44,247 nt of DNA, taken from NCBI GenBank assembly GCA_003132145.1, contig PKWU01000049.1, positions 1 to 44,247 on the forward strand, in the 5' to 3' direction. This document shows, one piece after another, positions 24,266 through 32,606 of this stretch. This stretch comes from Granulicella sp. (GTDB lineage: Bacteria > Acidobacteriota > Terriglobia > Terriglobales > Acidobacteriaceae). A program made the position numbers and the translations under genes. The notes beneath the pieces are model-generated. The model did not search any database. It was given only the letters and a program-made list of their open reading frames with translations, and was not told the DNA's origin. Position 1 is the stretch's first letter, and each line of letters opens with the position of its first letter.

Positions 24266-25357
24266 ATGATGCACACTATATGCATCTCATCCGAAGGAGG
24301 AGACATCCTGCCAACCTCAACCCCCATCCCGCCCGAGCAGACCCGCGCTGCCGTCCGCGGCCACATCCTCTTCGCCGTCGGTGTGCTGCTCGCTCTCGCC
24401 CTCGCATGGCGTCTGCGCGATGTCCTCATCCTCATCTACGTCAGCGCGCTCTTCGCCGTAGTGTTCATGCCTGTCGTCAACAACATCATGAACTTCCAAC
24501 TGCACGGCGCACGCCATGTCTCGCGTCCCGTCGCCATCGTGCTTCTGCTCAGCTGCGTCTTCCTCGCCTTCGCGCTCTTCTTCCTCGTCGCGCTTCCCCC
24601 CGTCATCCGCAACCTCCACCAGTTCGCCAACGACCTGCCCGCCCGCATCCCTCCCATTGTCGCCCGCCTCAAGCACCTCCCGCTCGCAGACAAGCTCGGC
24701 GTCGACACCATTGCCCAGCGCTCCGAAGACGCTCTCTCCGCCACAGCCGAGTACCTCTTCGCCTCATTCCCCATGTGGATGGGGCGCGTCTTCGATCTGC
24801 TCGCCGCCCTCGTCCTCTGCGTCTACTTCATGCTCGAGGGTGAGTACGCCTACCGCTGGCTCATGTCGCTCTTCTCCGTGGAATACCGCCTCCGCCTCGC
24901 CGTCACCCTGCAAAAAGCCGAACGGCGCGCCAGCAAGTGGCTCTTCGGCCAGACCCTTCTGATGCTCATCCTCGGCGTCGCCAGCACCCTCGTCTTCGGC
25001 CTGTTGCACGTCCGCTACTTCATCCTCCTCGGCGTCCTCATGGGCCTGATGAACTGCATCCCCATCGCCGGCGGCGTCATTACCATCCTGCTCGTCGGCC
25101 TGGTCGCGGCCCTCGATTCCTGGGCCAAGATGGCAGCCGTCTTTATCTTCTACATCGTCTACGTCAACATCGAGAACGCCTACCTCACCCCGCGCATCAT
25201 GCGTCAGAGCGTCAACCTCATGGGCCTCACCGTCCTCATCGCCCTCATCGCCGGTACGGAACTGGCCGGCATCGTCGGCGCCCTCGTCGCCGTCCCCACC
25301 GCCGCCCTCATCGCCGTCCTGGCAGACGAGTACCTCGTCCAGAAAGACCTTTCATAA
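24266..25357 (+). CDS. AI-2E family transporter-like membrane protein
   Basis: 363 residues from the ATG at 24266. About seven to eight transmembrane segments are visible, including LFAVGVLLALALAW, VLILIYVSALFAVVFMPV, VAIVLLLSCVFLAFALFFLV and the C-terminal pair ending LIAGTELAGIVGALVAVPTA. The family hallmarks are the PP.I hydrophobic loop and IENAYLTPRIMRQSVNL. Members export AI-2 (TqsA/YdgG) or act as Na+/H+ antiporters, and the substrate here is unknown. Start choice is unusual: the ATG has no SD, whereas AAGGAGG (24294-24300) is ideally placed seven bases before an in-frame CTG at 24308. Initiation at that CTG (protein beginning xPTSTPIPPEQTR) is a real possibility. Confidence 0.88.
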   Translation: MMHTICISSEGGDILPTSTPIPPEQTRAAVRGHILFAVGVLLALALAWRLRDVLILIYVSALFAVVFMPVVNNIMNFQLHGARHVSRPVAIVLLLSCVFLAFALFFLVALPPVIRNLHQFANDLPARIPPIVARLKHLPLADKLGVDTIAQRSEDALSATAEYLFASFPMWMGRVFDLLAALVLCVYFMLEGEYAYRWLMSLFSVEYRLRLAVTLQKAERRASKWLFGQTLLMLILGVASTLVFGLLHVRYFILLGVLMGLMNCIPIAGGVITILLVGLVAALDSWAKMAAVFIFYIVYVNIENAYLTPRIMRQSVNLMGLTVLIALIAGTELAGIVGALVAVPTAALIAVLADEYLVQKDLS

Positions 25358-25369
25358 CCGTTTCTATCA

Positions 25370-25390
25370 AACAGCAACCAGCAACCGTCT
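25370..25390 (+). repeat. Heptanucleotide array (ACCAGCA)
   Basis: Units AACAGCA, ACCAGCA and ACCGTCT lie between the AI-2E family gene stop and the next gene. Period seven, degenerate. Confidence 0.5.
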
Positions 25391-25410
25391 TTCGCTGTAT
25401 TCTTTCCTCC

Positions 25411-25974
25411 ATGTCCGAACTCTCCTTCGCCCAACCCGAACGCCGCAACTTCCTCGTCCCCGCGCTCATCGCCATCGCCGTCCTCGCCATCCTCATCGTC
25501 GGCATCTATCTCTACGTCCCGCACAGCACCGCCGACCTCACCATCACCCACCTCGCCGTCCTGCCCGAGCACACCGTCTTCAACTCCGACTCCAAGATCG
25601 TCGGCCAGAAGGCCCGCTTCGACGACGACCTCTACATCCTCGCCACCGTCCGCGTCGACAACCGCCTCCGCGTCCCACTCACCCTCGACGACATCACCGG
25701 AACCATCACCGCGCCCGACGGCTCCGAGTCCACCACCGCAGCCCTCCAGAAGCGCGACCTTCCCAACCTCTACGCTGTCTTCCCCGCGCTCGTGCCTCTC
25801 GCCTCCGCGCCGCTCCCGCGCGAGTCCATCATCCAGCCCGCGGGCCGCGCCGAAGGAATGGTCCTGCTCCACTACCCAATCCCCCAGGCCGAGTGGGACC
25901 AGCGCAAGTCCGCCTCCATCACCCTCAAGTTCTACAACCAGGACCCCATCACCGTCCCCCTCCCCAAACCCTGA
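25411..25974 (+). CDS. Single-pass membrane protein with beta-rich periplasmic domain, unknown function
   Basis: 187 residues. A short cytosolic start MSELSFAQPERRN is followed by one transmembrane helix (FLVPALIAIAVLAILIVGIY, about residues 15-34). A beta-rich domain then has DLTITHLAVLPEHTVFNS, ILATVRVDNRLRVPLTLDD and ITLKFYNQDPITV. The pattern of an N-terminal anchor plus a domain describing 'constructs of conserved hydrophobic strands' resembles LEA14/DUF4352-like immunoglobulin folds, but I cannot assign a family. It lies 53 bases after the AI-2E family gene on the same strand and before rsmE, so co-transcription is possible. Confidence 0.75.
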   Translation: MSELSFAQPERRNFLVPALIAIAVLAILIVGIYLYVPHSTADLTITHLAVLPEHTVFNSDSKIVGQKARFDDDLYILATVRVDNRLRVPLTLDDITGTITAPDGSESTTAALQKRDLPNLYAVFPALVPLASAPLPRESIIQPAGRAEGMVLLHYPIPQAEWDQRKSASITLKFYNQDPITVPLPKP

Positions 25975-25990
25975 CCGCCTCTGCTTGTGA

Positions 25991-26050
25991 TTTTGTTTTT
26001 GCTTTTGCTTTTGTTTTTACCAACAACCAACAACCAGCAACCAACAACCG
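25991..26050 (+). repeat. Hexamer (TTTTGC) run followed by heptamer (ACCAACA) array
   Basis: TTTTGT, TTTTGC, TTTTGC, TTTTGT, TTTTAC hexamers pass directly into ACCAACA, ACCAACA, ACCAGCA, ACCAACA heptamers (26019-26046). They end six bases before the rsmE start codon and so occupy its 5' leader. Confidence 0.65.
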
Positions 26051-26055
26051 TTCTT

Positions 26056-26868
26056 ATGACTCGCCGCCGCTTCATCGCCGACACCTGGTCCCCATCAACA
26101 GGACACCCCACTCAAGCCGCCCTCACCGGCGAGCAGGCGCTGCATCTCGCCCGCGTCCTGCGCGCCCAGCCCGGCCAGATCTTCGACGTCGTAGCCAACG
26201 GCTTCCTCCACCGCGCCGAAGTCGCTGCGGTCTCTGACCATGAGGTACTCTTCACCCTGCACGAAGAGTTAGAGACAGACGCATCCCTCCCCATCCACCT
26301 TCTGCTCGCCATCTTCAAGTTCGATCGCTTCGAGTGGGCCATCGAAAAAGCCACCGAACTCGGCGTCGCGCGCATCACTCCCATCCTCGCCCGCCGCACC
26401 GAGAAGCACCTCGCCCTCGCCGCTCCCAAGCGCGCCGAACGCTGGCGTCGCATCGCGCTCGAAAGCGCCAAGCAGTCCCGCCGCACCGACATCCCCGAAA
26501 TCCTCTCGCCCACCCCACTCCCCGCCGCCCTCACCCGCGAGTCCGCGCCCACGCGCATCCTCCTCAGCGAAACCGAGCAGTCCCTCACCCTCGCCGCCGC
26601 CCTCGCGTCTTCCAACCTGCAACCTGCAACTGGCCGGGTGCCCCATCCATCGCAGTCTTACCGCGATGGGTGGGATGTAGACACTCCACCAGCCGAGCAC
26701 CCCACCGATCTCGCCCTCGCCATCGGTCCCGAAGGCGGCTGGACCCCAGAAGAAATGTCTCTCTTCACCCAGCACAACTGGACCCACGTCACCCTCGGCC
26801 CCCGAATCCTCCGCGCCGAAACCGCAGCTATCGCCGCCCTCGCCATCGCCGCCGCACATCTCGCATAA
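26056..26868 (+). CDS. rsmE: 16S rRNA (uracil-1498-N3)-methyltransferase
   Basis: 270 residues from the ATG at 26056. SPOUT-family methyltransferase that uses SAM to methylate U1498 of 16S rRNA. Seen: an N-terminal PUA-like part (MTRRRFIADTWSP, HLARVLRAQPGQIFDVV), KFDRFEWAIEKATELGVARI, ERWRRIALESAKQSRR, and the knot motifs LAIGPEGGWTPEE and LGPRILRAETAAIAAL. A type A hairpin element is inserted in frame at about residues 193-207 (VPHPSQSYRDGWDV), directly before the SAM-binding strand LALAIGPEGG. It is preceded by an in-gene heptamer array. No clear SD; the leader is a simple repeat. Confidence 0.95.
   Translation: MTRRRFIADTWSPSTGHPTQAALTGEQALHLARVLRAQPGQIFDVVANGFLHRAEVAAVSDHEVLFTLHEELETDASLPIHLLLAIFKFDRFEWAIEKATELGVARITPILARRTEKHLALAAPKRAERWRRIALESAKQSRRTDIPEILSPTPLPAALTRESAPTRILLSETEQSLTLAAALASSNLQPATGRVPHPSQSYRDGWDVDTPPAEHPTDLALAIGPEGGWTPEEMSLFTQHNWTHVTLGPRILRAETAAIAALAIAAAHLA
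26614..26634 (+). repeat. Heptanucleotide array inside rsmE
   Basis: AACCTGC, AACCTGC, AACTGGC units directly 5' of the in-gene type A hairpin (26636). Array and hairpin together form a 63-base, 21-codon insert region. Confidence 0.65.
26636..26676 (+). repeat. Type A hairpin element inside rsmE
   Basis: 41 bases: GGGTGCCCCATC, inner stem CATCGC/GCGATG with loop AGTCTTACC, then GGTGGGAT. Translated in a frame different from the copies in the minus-strand genes. Confidence 0.85.
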
Positions 26869-26878
26869 TCACCTCTTT

Positions 26879-26963
26879 GTTTGTCATTCCGTAGAGCATT
26901 TTGTTTGTCATCCCGCAGCGCATTTTGTTTGTCATTCCGCAGCGCAGCGGAGGAATCTGCTTT
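26879..26963 (+). repeat. Type D hairpin array: two halves then a full copy
   Basis: TTTGTCATTCCGTAGAGC, TTTGTCATCCCGCAGCGC, then the full TTTGTCATTCCGCAGCGCAG...GGAGGAATCTGCTTTT. It lies between convergent rsmE and dnaJ. Confidence 0.8.
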
Positions 26964-27038
26964 TCGCCGTACCACCCCAAAAAGCAAGAGGACGACCGGG
27001 CATTTTGCCCAGCCGCCCTCAATCCTCGAACCTCTCAC

Positions 27039-28190
27039 CTACGAAAATATCTCCTTCATCTTCTCGAACAACCCCCGATTGGTCGGCGTATTCTCCACCG
27101 CCAGCGTCTCGCTCAACTCCCGCAGCAGCTCCCTCTGCGCCTTGCTCAGCTTGGACGGCGTCGCCACCCTCACCTCCACTATCAGATCGCCCTTGCCGTG
27201 TGAGTTCAGGTGCGGCACGCCCTTGCCGCGCAGCTTGAACTCGCGCCCGCTCTGCGTTCCCTCGGGAATCTTGATCATCGCCATCCCCTCCAGCGTCTCG
27301 ATCTGCAACTCCGTCCCCAGCGCCGCCTGCGGAAACGAGACCGGCAGTACGCAGTGCAGGTCGTCGCCCTCGCGCTCGAAGAACCTGTGCGCCTTCACGC
27401 TCAACACCACATACAGATCGCCCGCCGGCCCGCCGAACCGTCCCCCCTCGCCCTCGCCCTGGTAGCGGATGCGCGTGTCCTGCTCCACCCCTGCCGGGAC
27501 CTTCACCAGAATCTCGTGTTTCTTCGCCTGCAATCCCTCGCCTCGGCACACCATGCACGGATCGCTGATCGTCGTCCCCGTCCCATTGCACCGCCCGCAT
27601 GTCTTGGCCACGGAGAAGAACCCCTGCTGAAAGCGCACCTGTCCGCGACCGCCGCACCCCGTGCAGGTCGCCGGGGCCTTGCCCTTGGCGCTGCCCGTCC
27701 CACGGCAATCCTCGCACGCCTCCATCCGGCGGATCTCGATCTTCTTCTCCACTCCGAAAGCCGCCTCCTCGAACTCCACGGTCAGGTCGTAGCGCAGGTC
27801 GCGCCCGCGCTGCACCCGCGAAGCCCGCCGTCCGCCGTCGCCGCCCATGTTGAACATCTCGCCGAACAGGTCGCCAAAGATGTCTCCCAGATCACCCTGA
27901 AATCCCTGCGCCCCCGCAAATGGATTTCCACCCGCAGCCCCGCCGCCCTGAAACGCCGCATGGCCGTACCGATCGTACGCCGCGCGCTTCTCCGCATCGC
28001 TCAGCACCTGGTACGCCTCGCTGCATGCCTTGAACTTCTCCTCCGCCGCCGGATTGTTCGGGTTCCGGTCGGGATGGTACTGCATCGCCAGTCTCCGGTA
28101 GCTGGCCTTCAGCTCCTGGTCGCTCGCGTCCCGCGATACCTGCAACACCTCATAAAAATCAGCCTTGGTCACGTTTGCCGTCGCACTCAT
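27039..28190 (-). CDS. dnaJ: Chaperone protein DnaJ
   Basis: 383 residues. Hsp40 co-chaperone that stimulates DnaK ATPase and delivers unfolded clients. J domain: DFYEVLQVSRDASDQELKAS with HPD at 39-41. A Gly/Phe-rich region follows (GNPFAGAQGFQG). Four CxxCxGxG zinc repeats run from about residue 158 to 218: CEDCRGTG, CTGCGGRG, CGRCNGTG and CMVCRGEG. The C-terminal client-binding domain has VKVPAGVEQDTRIRYQGEGE. It ends shortly after ENTPTNRGLFEKMKEI. A truncated type D-like hairpin lies immediately before the start codon and contains the purine run (AAAAAGAG) that serves as SD. grpE lies 67 bases upstream on the same strand. Confidence 0.98.
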   Translation of the reverse strand: MSATANVTKADFYEVLQVSRDASDQELKASYRRLAMQYHPDRNPNNPAAEEKFKACSEAYQVLSDAEKRAAYDRYGHAAFQGGGAAGGNPFAGAQGFQGDLGDIFGDLFGEMFNMGGDGGRRASRVQRGRDLRYDLTVEFEEAAFGVEKKIEIRRMEACEDCRGTGSAKGKAPATCTGCGGRGQVRFQQGFFSVAKTCGRCNGTGTTISDPCMVCRGEGLQAKKHEILVKVPAGVEQDTRIRYQGEGEGGRFGGPAGDLYVVLSVKAHRFFEREGDDLHCVLPVSFPQAALGTELQIETLEGMAMIKIPEGTQSGREFKLRGKGVPHLNSHGKGDLIVEVRVATPSKLSKAQRELLRELSETLAVENTPTNRGLFEKMKEIFS

Positions 28191-28195
28191 CTCTT

Positions 28196-28225
28196 TTTGT
28201 CATTCCCGCAGGGAATCTGCTTTTG
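28196..28225 (+). repeat. Short type D-like hairpin next to the dnaJ start
   Basis: TTTGTCATTCCCGCAGGGAA followed by TCTGCTTTTG. Compact form: ATTCCC pairs with GGGAAT around GCA. It sits between grpE and dnaJ, within the 5' leader of dnaJ. Confidence 0.65.
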
Positions 28226-28242
28226 TACTTGCCTTTGTCCTT

Positions 28243-28277
28243 ACTGACCACTGACCACTACTCACTCACCACTGCCG
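28243..28277 (+). repeat. Heptanucleotide array (ACTGACC) spanning the grpE stop codon
   Basis: Units ACTGACC, ACTGACC, ACTACTC, ACTCACC and ACTGCCG. The grpE stop (28258-28260) and its last residues (AVVSE) are encoded within the array, so unit number could set the C-terminus. Confidence 0.65.
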
Positions 28278-28914
28278 TATTGCTCGCAATCCGCACCAGC
28301 GCAGGCCGCAGCAGCTTCTCGCGAATCTTGTAGCCGCGCCGGATCTCCTCCATCACCTGATGGTCGGGGAACTCCTTGGTCTCGATGCTTCCCAGCGCCT
28401 CATGGACTCGCGGGTCGAACTGCTTCCCCACCGTCTCCACCGCCTGCACATGCAGTCCCTTCAGCGCCTCCTCCATCTGCTTCAGGATCAGCTCCACACC
28501 CGCGCGCAACTGCTCCAGCGTGCCGTCCGCCTTCAGCGCCAACTGGAAGTTGTCCATCACCGCAAGAAATGGCTCAACCGCCCGCTGCACCGCGTAGTCC
28601 CGCGCGTCCGCGCGCTCCTTCACCTCGCGCCGCCGAGTGTTCTCAAACTCCGCCTGCAACCGCGCCAGCCGGTCCATCAACTGGTCGCGCTCTCCGCGCA
28701 TCTGCTCCAGCTCGGTCTTCAGGGACGCCTCATCCATCGGCGCAACCTGCCCGGTCGGGGTCCCCGGCGAGCTTGCTCGCTGGGGTGGAGCAGCACCGGC
28801 CTCCGTCGTCTGCGGCGCGCCCGTCGCCGACCCGTCCCCACCCTCTGGCTGCAACTCTTTTTCCTTCAACTCCGCGCTCTTCACGTCGTGGTCCTTCATT
28901 CCTCTCACTCGCAT
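28258..28914 (-). CDS. grpE: Nucleotide exchange factor GrpE
   Basis: 218 residues from the ATG at 28914, chosen for its SD (GAGGA, seven bases away); 28899 is an alternative, and the frame is open further up without family sequence. It releases ADP from DnaK. A disordered acidic N-terminus (about residues 1-60, with a grouped A/P/S/G stretch partly encoded by a type A-like hairpin) leads into a long coiled helix (LKTELEQMRGERDQLMDRLA). The GrpE core follows: AVEPFLAVMDNFQLAL, GVELILKQMEEALKGL and FDPRVHEALGSIETKEFPDH. The C-terminal beta part is GYKIREKLLRPALVRIA. dnaJ follows on the same strand; dnaK is not in the window. Confidence 0.95.
   Translation of the reverse strand: MRVRGMKDHDVKSAELKEKELQPEGGDGSATGAPQTTEAGAAPPQRASSPGTPTGQVAPMDEASLKTELEQMRGERDQLMDRLARLQAEFENTRRREVKERADARDYAVQRAVEPFLAVMDNFQLALKADGTLEQLRAGVELILKQMEEALKGLHVQAVETVGKQFDPRVHEALGSIETKEFPDHQVMEEIRRGYKIREKLLRPALVRIASNTAVVSE
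28757..28789 (+). repeat. Type A-like hairpin in the disordered part of grpE
   Basis: GGGGTCCCCGGCGAGC, TT, GCTCGCTGGGGTGG. Stem GCGAGC/GCTCGC with outer CCCC/GGGG. Shorter than the canonical 41-base type A but with the same outer arms, inserted in frame near residues 42-53. Confidence 0.55.
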
Positions 28915-29113
28915 CTCATCTTCCTCGATTCCCTGCGCCGTCGCCGCAACCGTCCCGTCCCCACTCCCCGTCAAACAGCTCTCTCTCCTATTGTTGCCGA
29001 TTCCGGCCCATCGTGCGACCCTCCCCCACCCTGGAACGTCACTAAGCACTCACGCGAAGCGTCATAAATGGCATGAAGTAGTTACGCATAGCGTCGAGAA
29101 CGGTACGAAGTAC

Positions 29114-30754
29114 CTACGGCATCAGCCACGCCTCACGTAGAAAATCGAAGTTCCCGTCGCCCCGCGACACCACCCCCTGCAACCGCCGCGTATGCACCAC
29201 CACATTGTCCGGAAACCACAGTGGTATCGCAGGCAACTCGTCGGCCAGAATCTGCTGGACCTCGACATACTCCGCCCGCCGCCGCGCCTCGACCTCCTCC
29301 GCCGGCCCGGTCTCCGCCGCCGCCTTTGCCAGCAACTCATCCACCCGCGCATTCACATAGTGTCCCCGGTTCGCTCCCTTCGGCGGGAAGCTCCCCGACG
29401 AATCCATATAGCGATAGATGTCCGGGTCCTCGTTCGACCCAATCCACTTCAGGATGTACATCTGGAACGCCCCATGCGTCACATCCGCGTAGAAAGTCCC
29501 AAACTCCGCCGAGCGAATCCTCAGCTCAATCCCCGCCGCGCGCAACTGCTGTTGCAGCACCGCCGCCAGCAGCCGCGTCGTCTCGTCCTGGCTGATCTTC
29601 AGCGACAGCCGCAGCCGCACTCCATCGCGACCCGCCGGAAGTCCCGCCGCCTGAAGCAATGCCGCCGCCCGCGCCGGGTCATGCGGATAATGCGCCAGCT
29701 CCGCGTCCGTCGCTGCCGCCCATTGCCCGGCTGGAAGCAGCGTATCCGCCAGACGCGCGTGTCCCCGCCACAGCGCCGCCACGATCGCCGACCGGTCCAT
29801 CGCCAGAGCCACCGCCTGCCGCACCCGCTTGTCGCGCAACGCCGGGTCCGCAACGTTGAAGTTCAGGTACCACGCATTCGACCCCGGCCCGCTCGCCGTC
29901 TCCAGCCCCGGCGCATCTCTCAGCGCGTACACCATGTCCGGCGTCAACACATTGCTGGCCGCGTCCGCCGACCCCTTCTCCAGTTCCAGCGCGCCGGTAA
30001 TCGTGTCCGGCACAACCTCGAACCTCACCCGCTCAATCTCCGACGCACCGGGTGCCCCAGAACTGGGTGCCCCATCTTTTCGCGTACTTTGCGAAAGGGT
30101 GGGATTCCCACTCTTCCCCTGCGACCAACAATCTTCGAACCGCTCCAGCACCACATCCTTGTCCTGCACCTGGCTCACAAACCGGAACGGCCCCGACCCC
30201 ACCGGATGCATCCCGAAGTCGCCTCCCGCCCCTCGCGGCACCACGCCAAACAGTCCATCGCTCAGGTTGAAGAGCAGCCCCGCATCGGGCTGCTTCAGAT
30301 GCACTACCACGGTCAGCCGGTCGCGCGCCTCCGCCCGGTCCACATGAAGAAACGCCCCGCTCTTCGCCGAGATCAACCCCGCCAGCTTCGGCTCGATCAG
30401 GCTCTCGATCGTCCAAACCACATCTTCGGCCTCCAGCGGCCTCCCATCCTGAAACCGCACCCCATCTCTCAGATGGAAGACCCACGTCAGCGCGTCGGGC
30501 TGCTCCCAACTCGTCGCCAGCCACGGCCTCAGGTTGTAGTTCTCGTCCTTCTTCACCAGCGCGTCGAAGATCAGCCCACCCACCCGCTCCGACTGCGCGT
30601 CCGTCCCCTGCCGCGGGTCGAGGTTGTTCGGACTGCTCTCCAGCACCACCACCACCGTCCCCCGCTCCCGCGCCGCCCCCCCGTGGCATCCGCTCATCGC
30701 CAACACCGAACCAAGCGCAATCAGCGATAGGAGTCGATCAACAGACCTATACAT
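29114..30754 (-). CDS. Family 5 (oligopeptide/dipeptide/nickel type) solute-binding lipoprotein
   Basis: 546 residues from the ATG at 30754; a TTG at 30760 overlaps the preceding stop and is an alternative. Signal peptide with lipobox LAMSGC (Cys23). SBP_bac_5 signs: ESSPNNLDPRQGTDAQSERV, LVKKDENYNLRPWLATSWEQ, WVFHLRDGVRFQDGRPLEAEDVVWTIES (from about residue 85), GSGPFRFVS and DKRVRQAVALAMDRSAIV. Such proteins deliver peptides to ABC permeases, but no permease or ATPase gene is adjacent. A type A hairpin lies in frame near 216-230. Last gene of the mutS-anmK operon, so a role in murein peptide recycling is possible by context only. Confidence 0.9.
   Translation of the reverse strand: MYRSVDRLLSLIALGSVLAMSGCHGGAARERGTVVVVLESSPNNLDPRQGTDAQSERVGGLIFDALVKKDENYNLRPWLATSWEQPDALTWVFHLRDGVRFQDGRPLEAEDVVWTIESLIEPKLAGLISAKSGAFLHVDRAEARDRLTVVVHLKQPDAGLLFNLSDGLFGVVPRGAGGDFGMHPVGSGPFRFVSQVQDKDVVLERFEDCWSQGKSGNPTLSQSTRKDGAPSSGAPGASEIERVRFEVVPDTITGALELEKGSADAASNVLTPDMVYALRDAPGLETASGPGSNAWYLNFNVADPALRDKRVRQAVALAMDRSAIVAALWRGHARLADTLLPAGQWAAATDAELAHYPHDPARAAALLQAAGLPAGRDGVRLRLSLKISQDETTRLLAAVLQQQLRAAGIELRIRSAEFGTFYADVTHGAFQMYILKWIGSNEDPDIYRYMDSSGSFPPKGANRGHYVNARVDELLAKAAAETGPAEEVEARRRAEYVEVQQILADELPAIPLWFPDNVVVHTRRLQGVVSRGDGNFDFLREAWLMP
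30050..30105 (+). repeat. Type A hairpin, half plus full copy, inside the solute-binding protein gene
   Basis: Left half GGGTGCCCCAGAACT at 30050 followed by a full 41-base copy at 30065-30105: stem CTTTTCGC/GCGAAAGG, loop GTACTT. On the coding strand it reads NPTLSQSTRKDGAPSS, with GAP repeated from the half copy. Confidence 0.85.
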
Positions 30755-30756
30755 CT

Positions 30757-31362
30757 TCAAGGCTTGCCCCCAGAAGGAGGTATCTGGTTCAGTATCTTGT
30801 AAAAATCAGGGAGGTTTAATTCTTCTCCCGACAAAGTCACAATCCAAGAGGCGTCGGGAGTCAAACACCACAGATCAACAGGCTGTATTGGAGCATTCGT
30901 AATCGTCTCGAAACATGTGAAGGACACGCCACTCCGTCCGAGTGCCGTGAATTCATCGGCCTTTGATGGCGTCGAAGAATGAATCTGTTCAAAAGTCCGT
31001 CGAAATCTCGTTATGGTATCCGCCGGTCGCTCTTTGGATGGGGTCAGATTATCAACTGCGATCCGCGACCCAATCGGCTTACCAATATGAGGAGGTCGCC
31101 TCACATCCAATAATTGCAGCCCTTGCGGAGTGTCATATTGACTCCATAGGAATGGCAGAACCACCTTCATCCCTCGCTGCTCCGCCACATGATGGTGTCG
31201 CCGCCCCCACAGAATCGAGGACACGAACGGCTGGATTTCTGCGTAGGCGATGAGTAGAACCATTGCGATGATTGGTACGGACACGATTATCAGTAACGTC
31301 CGCGTTTCAATTTTTCGATGGAGAAACGCGCTCCAGCCTCGTTGATTCTGTTGTTGGATCAT
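30757..31362 (-). CDS. Membrane-anchored protein of unknown function
   Basis: 201 residues. A basic start (MIQQQNQRGWSAFLHRK) is followed by one transmembrane helix (TLLIIVSVPIIAMVLLIAYA, about residues 22-42) and a soluble domain with FWSQYDTPQGLQLLDVRRP, ADTITRFRRTFEQIHSS and WCLTPDASWIVTLSGEELN. No family recognised. Codon use is more AT-tolerant (TTA, ATA, CGA codons) than in the neighbours, which suggests a later insertion. Even so, its ATG overlaps the anmK stop (ATGA) and its stop overlaps the region of the next start, so it is fully embedded in the operon. The two cysteines (SFTCFET, LWCLTP) are about 17 residues apart. Confidence 0.75.
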   Translation of the reverse strand: MIQQQNQRGWSAFLHRKIETRTLLIIVSVPIIAMVLLIAYAEIQPFVSSILWGRRHHHVAEQRGMKVVLPFLWSQYDTPQGLQLLDVRRPPHIGKPIGSRIAVDNLTPSKERPADTITRFRRTFEQIHSSTPSKADEFTALGRSGVSFTCFETITNAPIQPVDLWCLTPDASWIVTLSGEELNLPDFYKILNQIPPSGGKP

Positions 31363-32606
31363 CCTCTACACCTCTCTACGCTCCCGAAGCTCACCTTCCC
31401 CAGCACCACCGCCCTTGCCGCTCCCGTCGCCGCCGGAACATTCCCCGCCCGTCGATTCCACGTCAGCCAAGCCAGCAGCGCGAACGCCACCCCCTCCTTC
31501 GCCTGCGCCGGAACCCCCAGCTCCTCCATCGCCCGCACCTTCGCGCCATGCTCAGCAAATCCCTCCCGCAACATCCCCATCAGCGTCCCATTCCTAGCCC
31601 CACCCCCCGCCACACAAATCTCCACCTTCCACGGAACTGGGTGTCCCATGTCTCGATTCTGAGACATGGGTTCAGAACCCACCGCCTCAAAATGTGGCAC
31701 AACAAATCCCCTGTAAGCCGCAACAACCGACTCCGCTGTCAGAGCCGTAGCCGTCGCCACGCAATCCGCATCTGTCCCGCCCGCCTCCCGGCACATCCCA
31801 ATCAGCCGCTCCGCAAACCCCGCCCCAAACTCCTCCCGCCCGCAAGACTTCGGCGCCGCCGCCGCGAAGTACCGCTCCCGCATCGCCCGCGCCACCACCC
31901 CCCGCAGCACCCGCCCACGCCGCGCCACCGCTCCGTTCCTGTCATAAGCCCGTCCAAAAATCCGCCCCACGCAATGGTCCACCACCATATTCCCCGGCCC
32001 GGTATCGAACGCCACCACGTCCTCCAGACCACCCCCCGCGGGAATCGCCGTCAAATTCGCAATCCCCCCCAAATTCAGTAGCACCCGATTCACCTTCGCC
32101 GACCGGAAGAGGCAATAATCCAGCATCGGAACCAGCGGCGCGCCCTCCCCGCCCGCCGCCAGGTCCGCTGGTCGGAAGTCGCTCACCACCGGGCACCTCA
32201 TCCGCTCGGCCACCACCGCCGCCTCGCCTATCTGCCACGTCGAGCGAACCGGCGCGCCCAGAAACCGCACCGCCCCAGTCTCATGCTGCACCGTCTGCCC
32301 GTGGCATCCCACCAGCCCCACCCTCACGCCAAACTTTTCCGCTGCCTTTTCCACGCAACCCGCATAGATCTCCCCAAGCCGCCAGTTCAACCGGCTCATC
32401 TCCGCCGCCGTCTGCGCCTCACCCTCCATCACCCGCAGAACCGCCGCCCGCACCGCCTTCGGATAGTTCGTCTCCAACAGCCCAATCAGCCTCACCCGCG
32501 GCGAATCTCCCTCCCGCCCTCCCGGCGAAATCCGGCACAGAGCCACATCGACCCCATCCGCCGACGTCCCGCTCATCACCCCCGCCACCACCATCGCCTT
32601 CGCCAT
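31359..32606 (-). CDS. anmK: Anhydro-N-acetylmuramic acid kinase
   Basis: 415 residues from the ATG at 32606, with GTG at 32609 also possible; both overlap the mutS stop. The enzyme converts 1,6-anhydro-MurNAc from cell-wall turnover to MurNAc-6-phosphate. The N-terminal phosphate-binding GVMSGTSADGVDVALCRI is diagnostic. LVGCHGQTVQHETG, CPVVSDFRPADLAAGGEGAP, LNLGGIANLTAIPAGG and FDTGPGNMVVDHC follow. C-terminal ASKHA part: VCVAGGGARNGTL-like (EICVAGGGARNGTLM). A type A hairpin is in frame near residues 309-323 (EPMSQNRDMGHPVP), just before that strand. Length is longer than the usual 370-390. Confidence 0.95.
   Translation of the reverse strand: MAKAMVVAGVMSGTSADGVDVALCRISPGGREGDSPRVRLIGLLETNYPKAVRAAVLRVMEGEAQTAAEMSRLNWRLGEIYAGCVEKAAEKFGVRVGLVGCHGQTVQHETGAVRFLGAPVRSTWQIGEAAVVAERMRCPVVSDFRPADLAAGGEGAPLVPMLDYCLFRSAKVNRVLLNLGGIANLTAIPAGGGLEDVVAFDTGPGNMVVDHCVGRIFGRAYDRNGAVARRGRVLRGVVARAMRERYFAAAAPKSCGREEFGAGFAERLIGMCREAGGTDADCVATATALTAESVVAAYRGFVVPHFEAVGSEPMSQNRDMGHPVPWKVEICVAGGGARNGTLMGMLREGFAEHGAKVRAMEELGVPAQAKEGVAFALLAWLTWNRRAGNVPAATGAARAVVLGKVSFGSVERCRG
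31639..31680 (+). repeat. Type A hairpin element inside anmK
   Basis: GGGTGTCCCATGTCTC, loop GATTCT, GAGACATGGGTTCAG. Perfect inner stem CCCATGTCTC/GAGACATGGG, with a degenerate right edge. Confidence 0.8.

Noticed and set aside
28243..28914. CIRCE/HrcA-type heat-shock operator before grpE or dnaJ
   Set aside because: No TTAGCACTC-N9-GAGTGCTAA-like sequence is seen upstream of grpE, dnaJ or lon.
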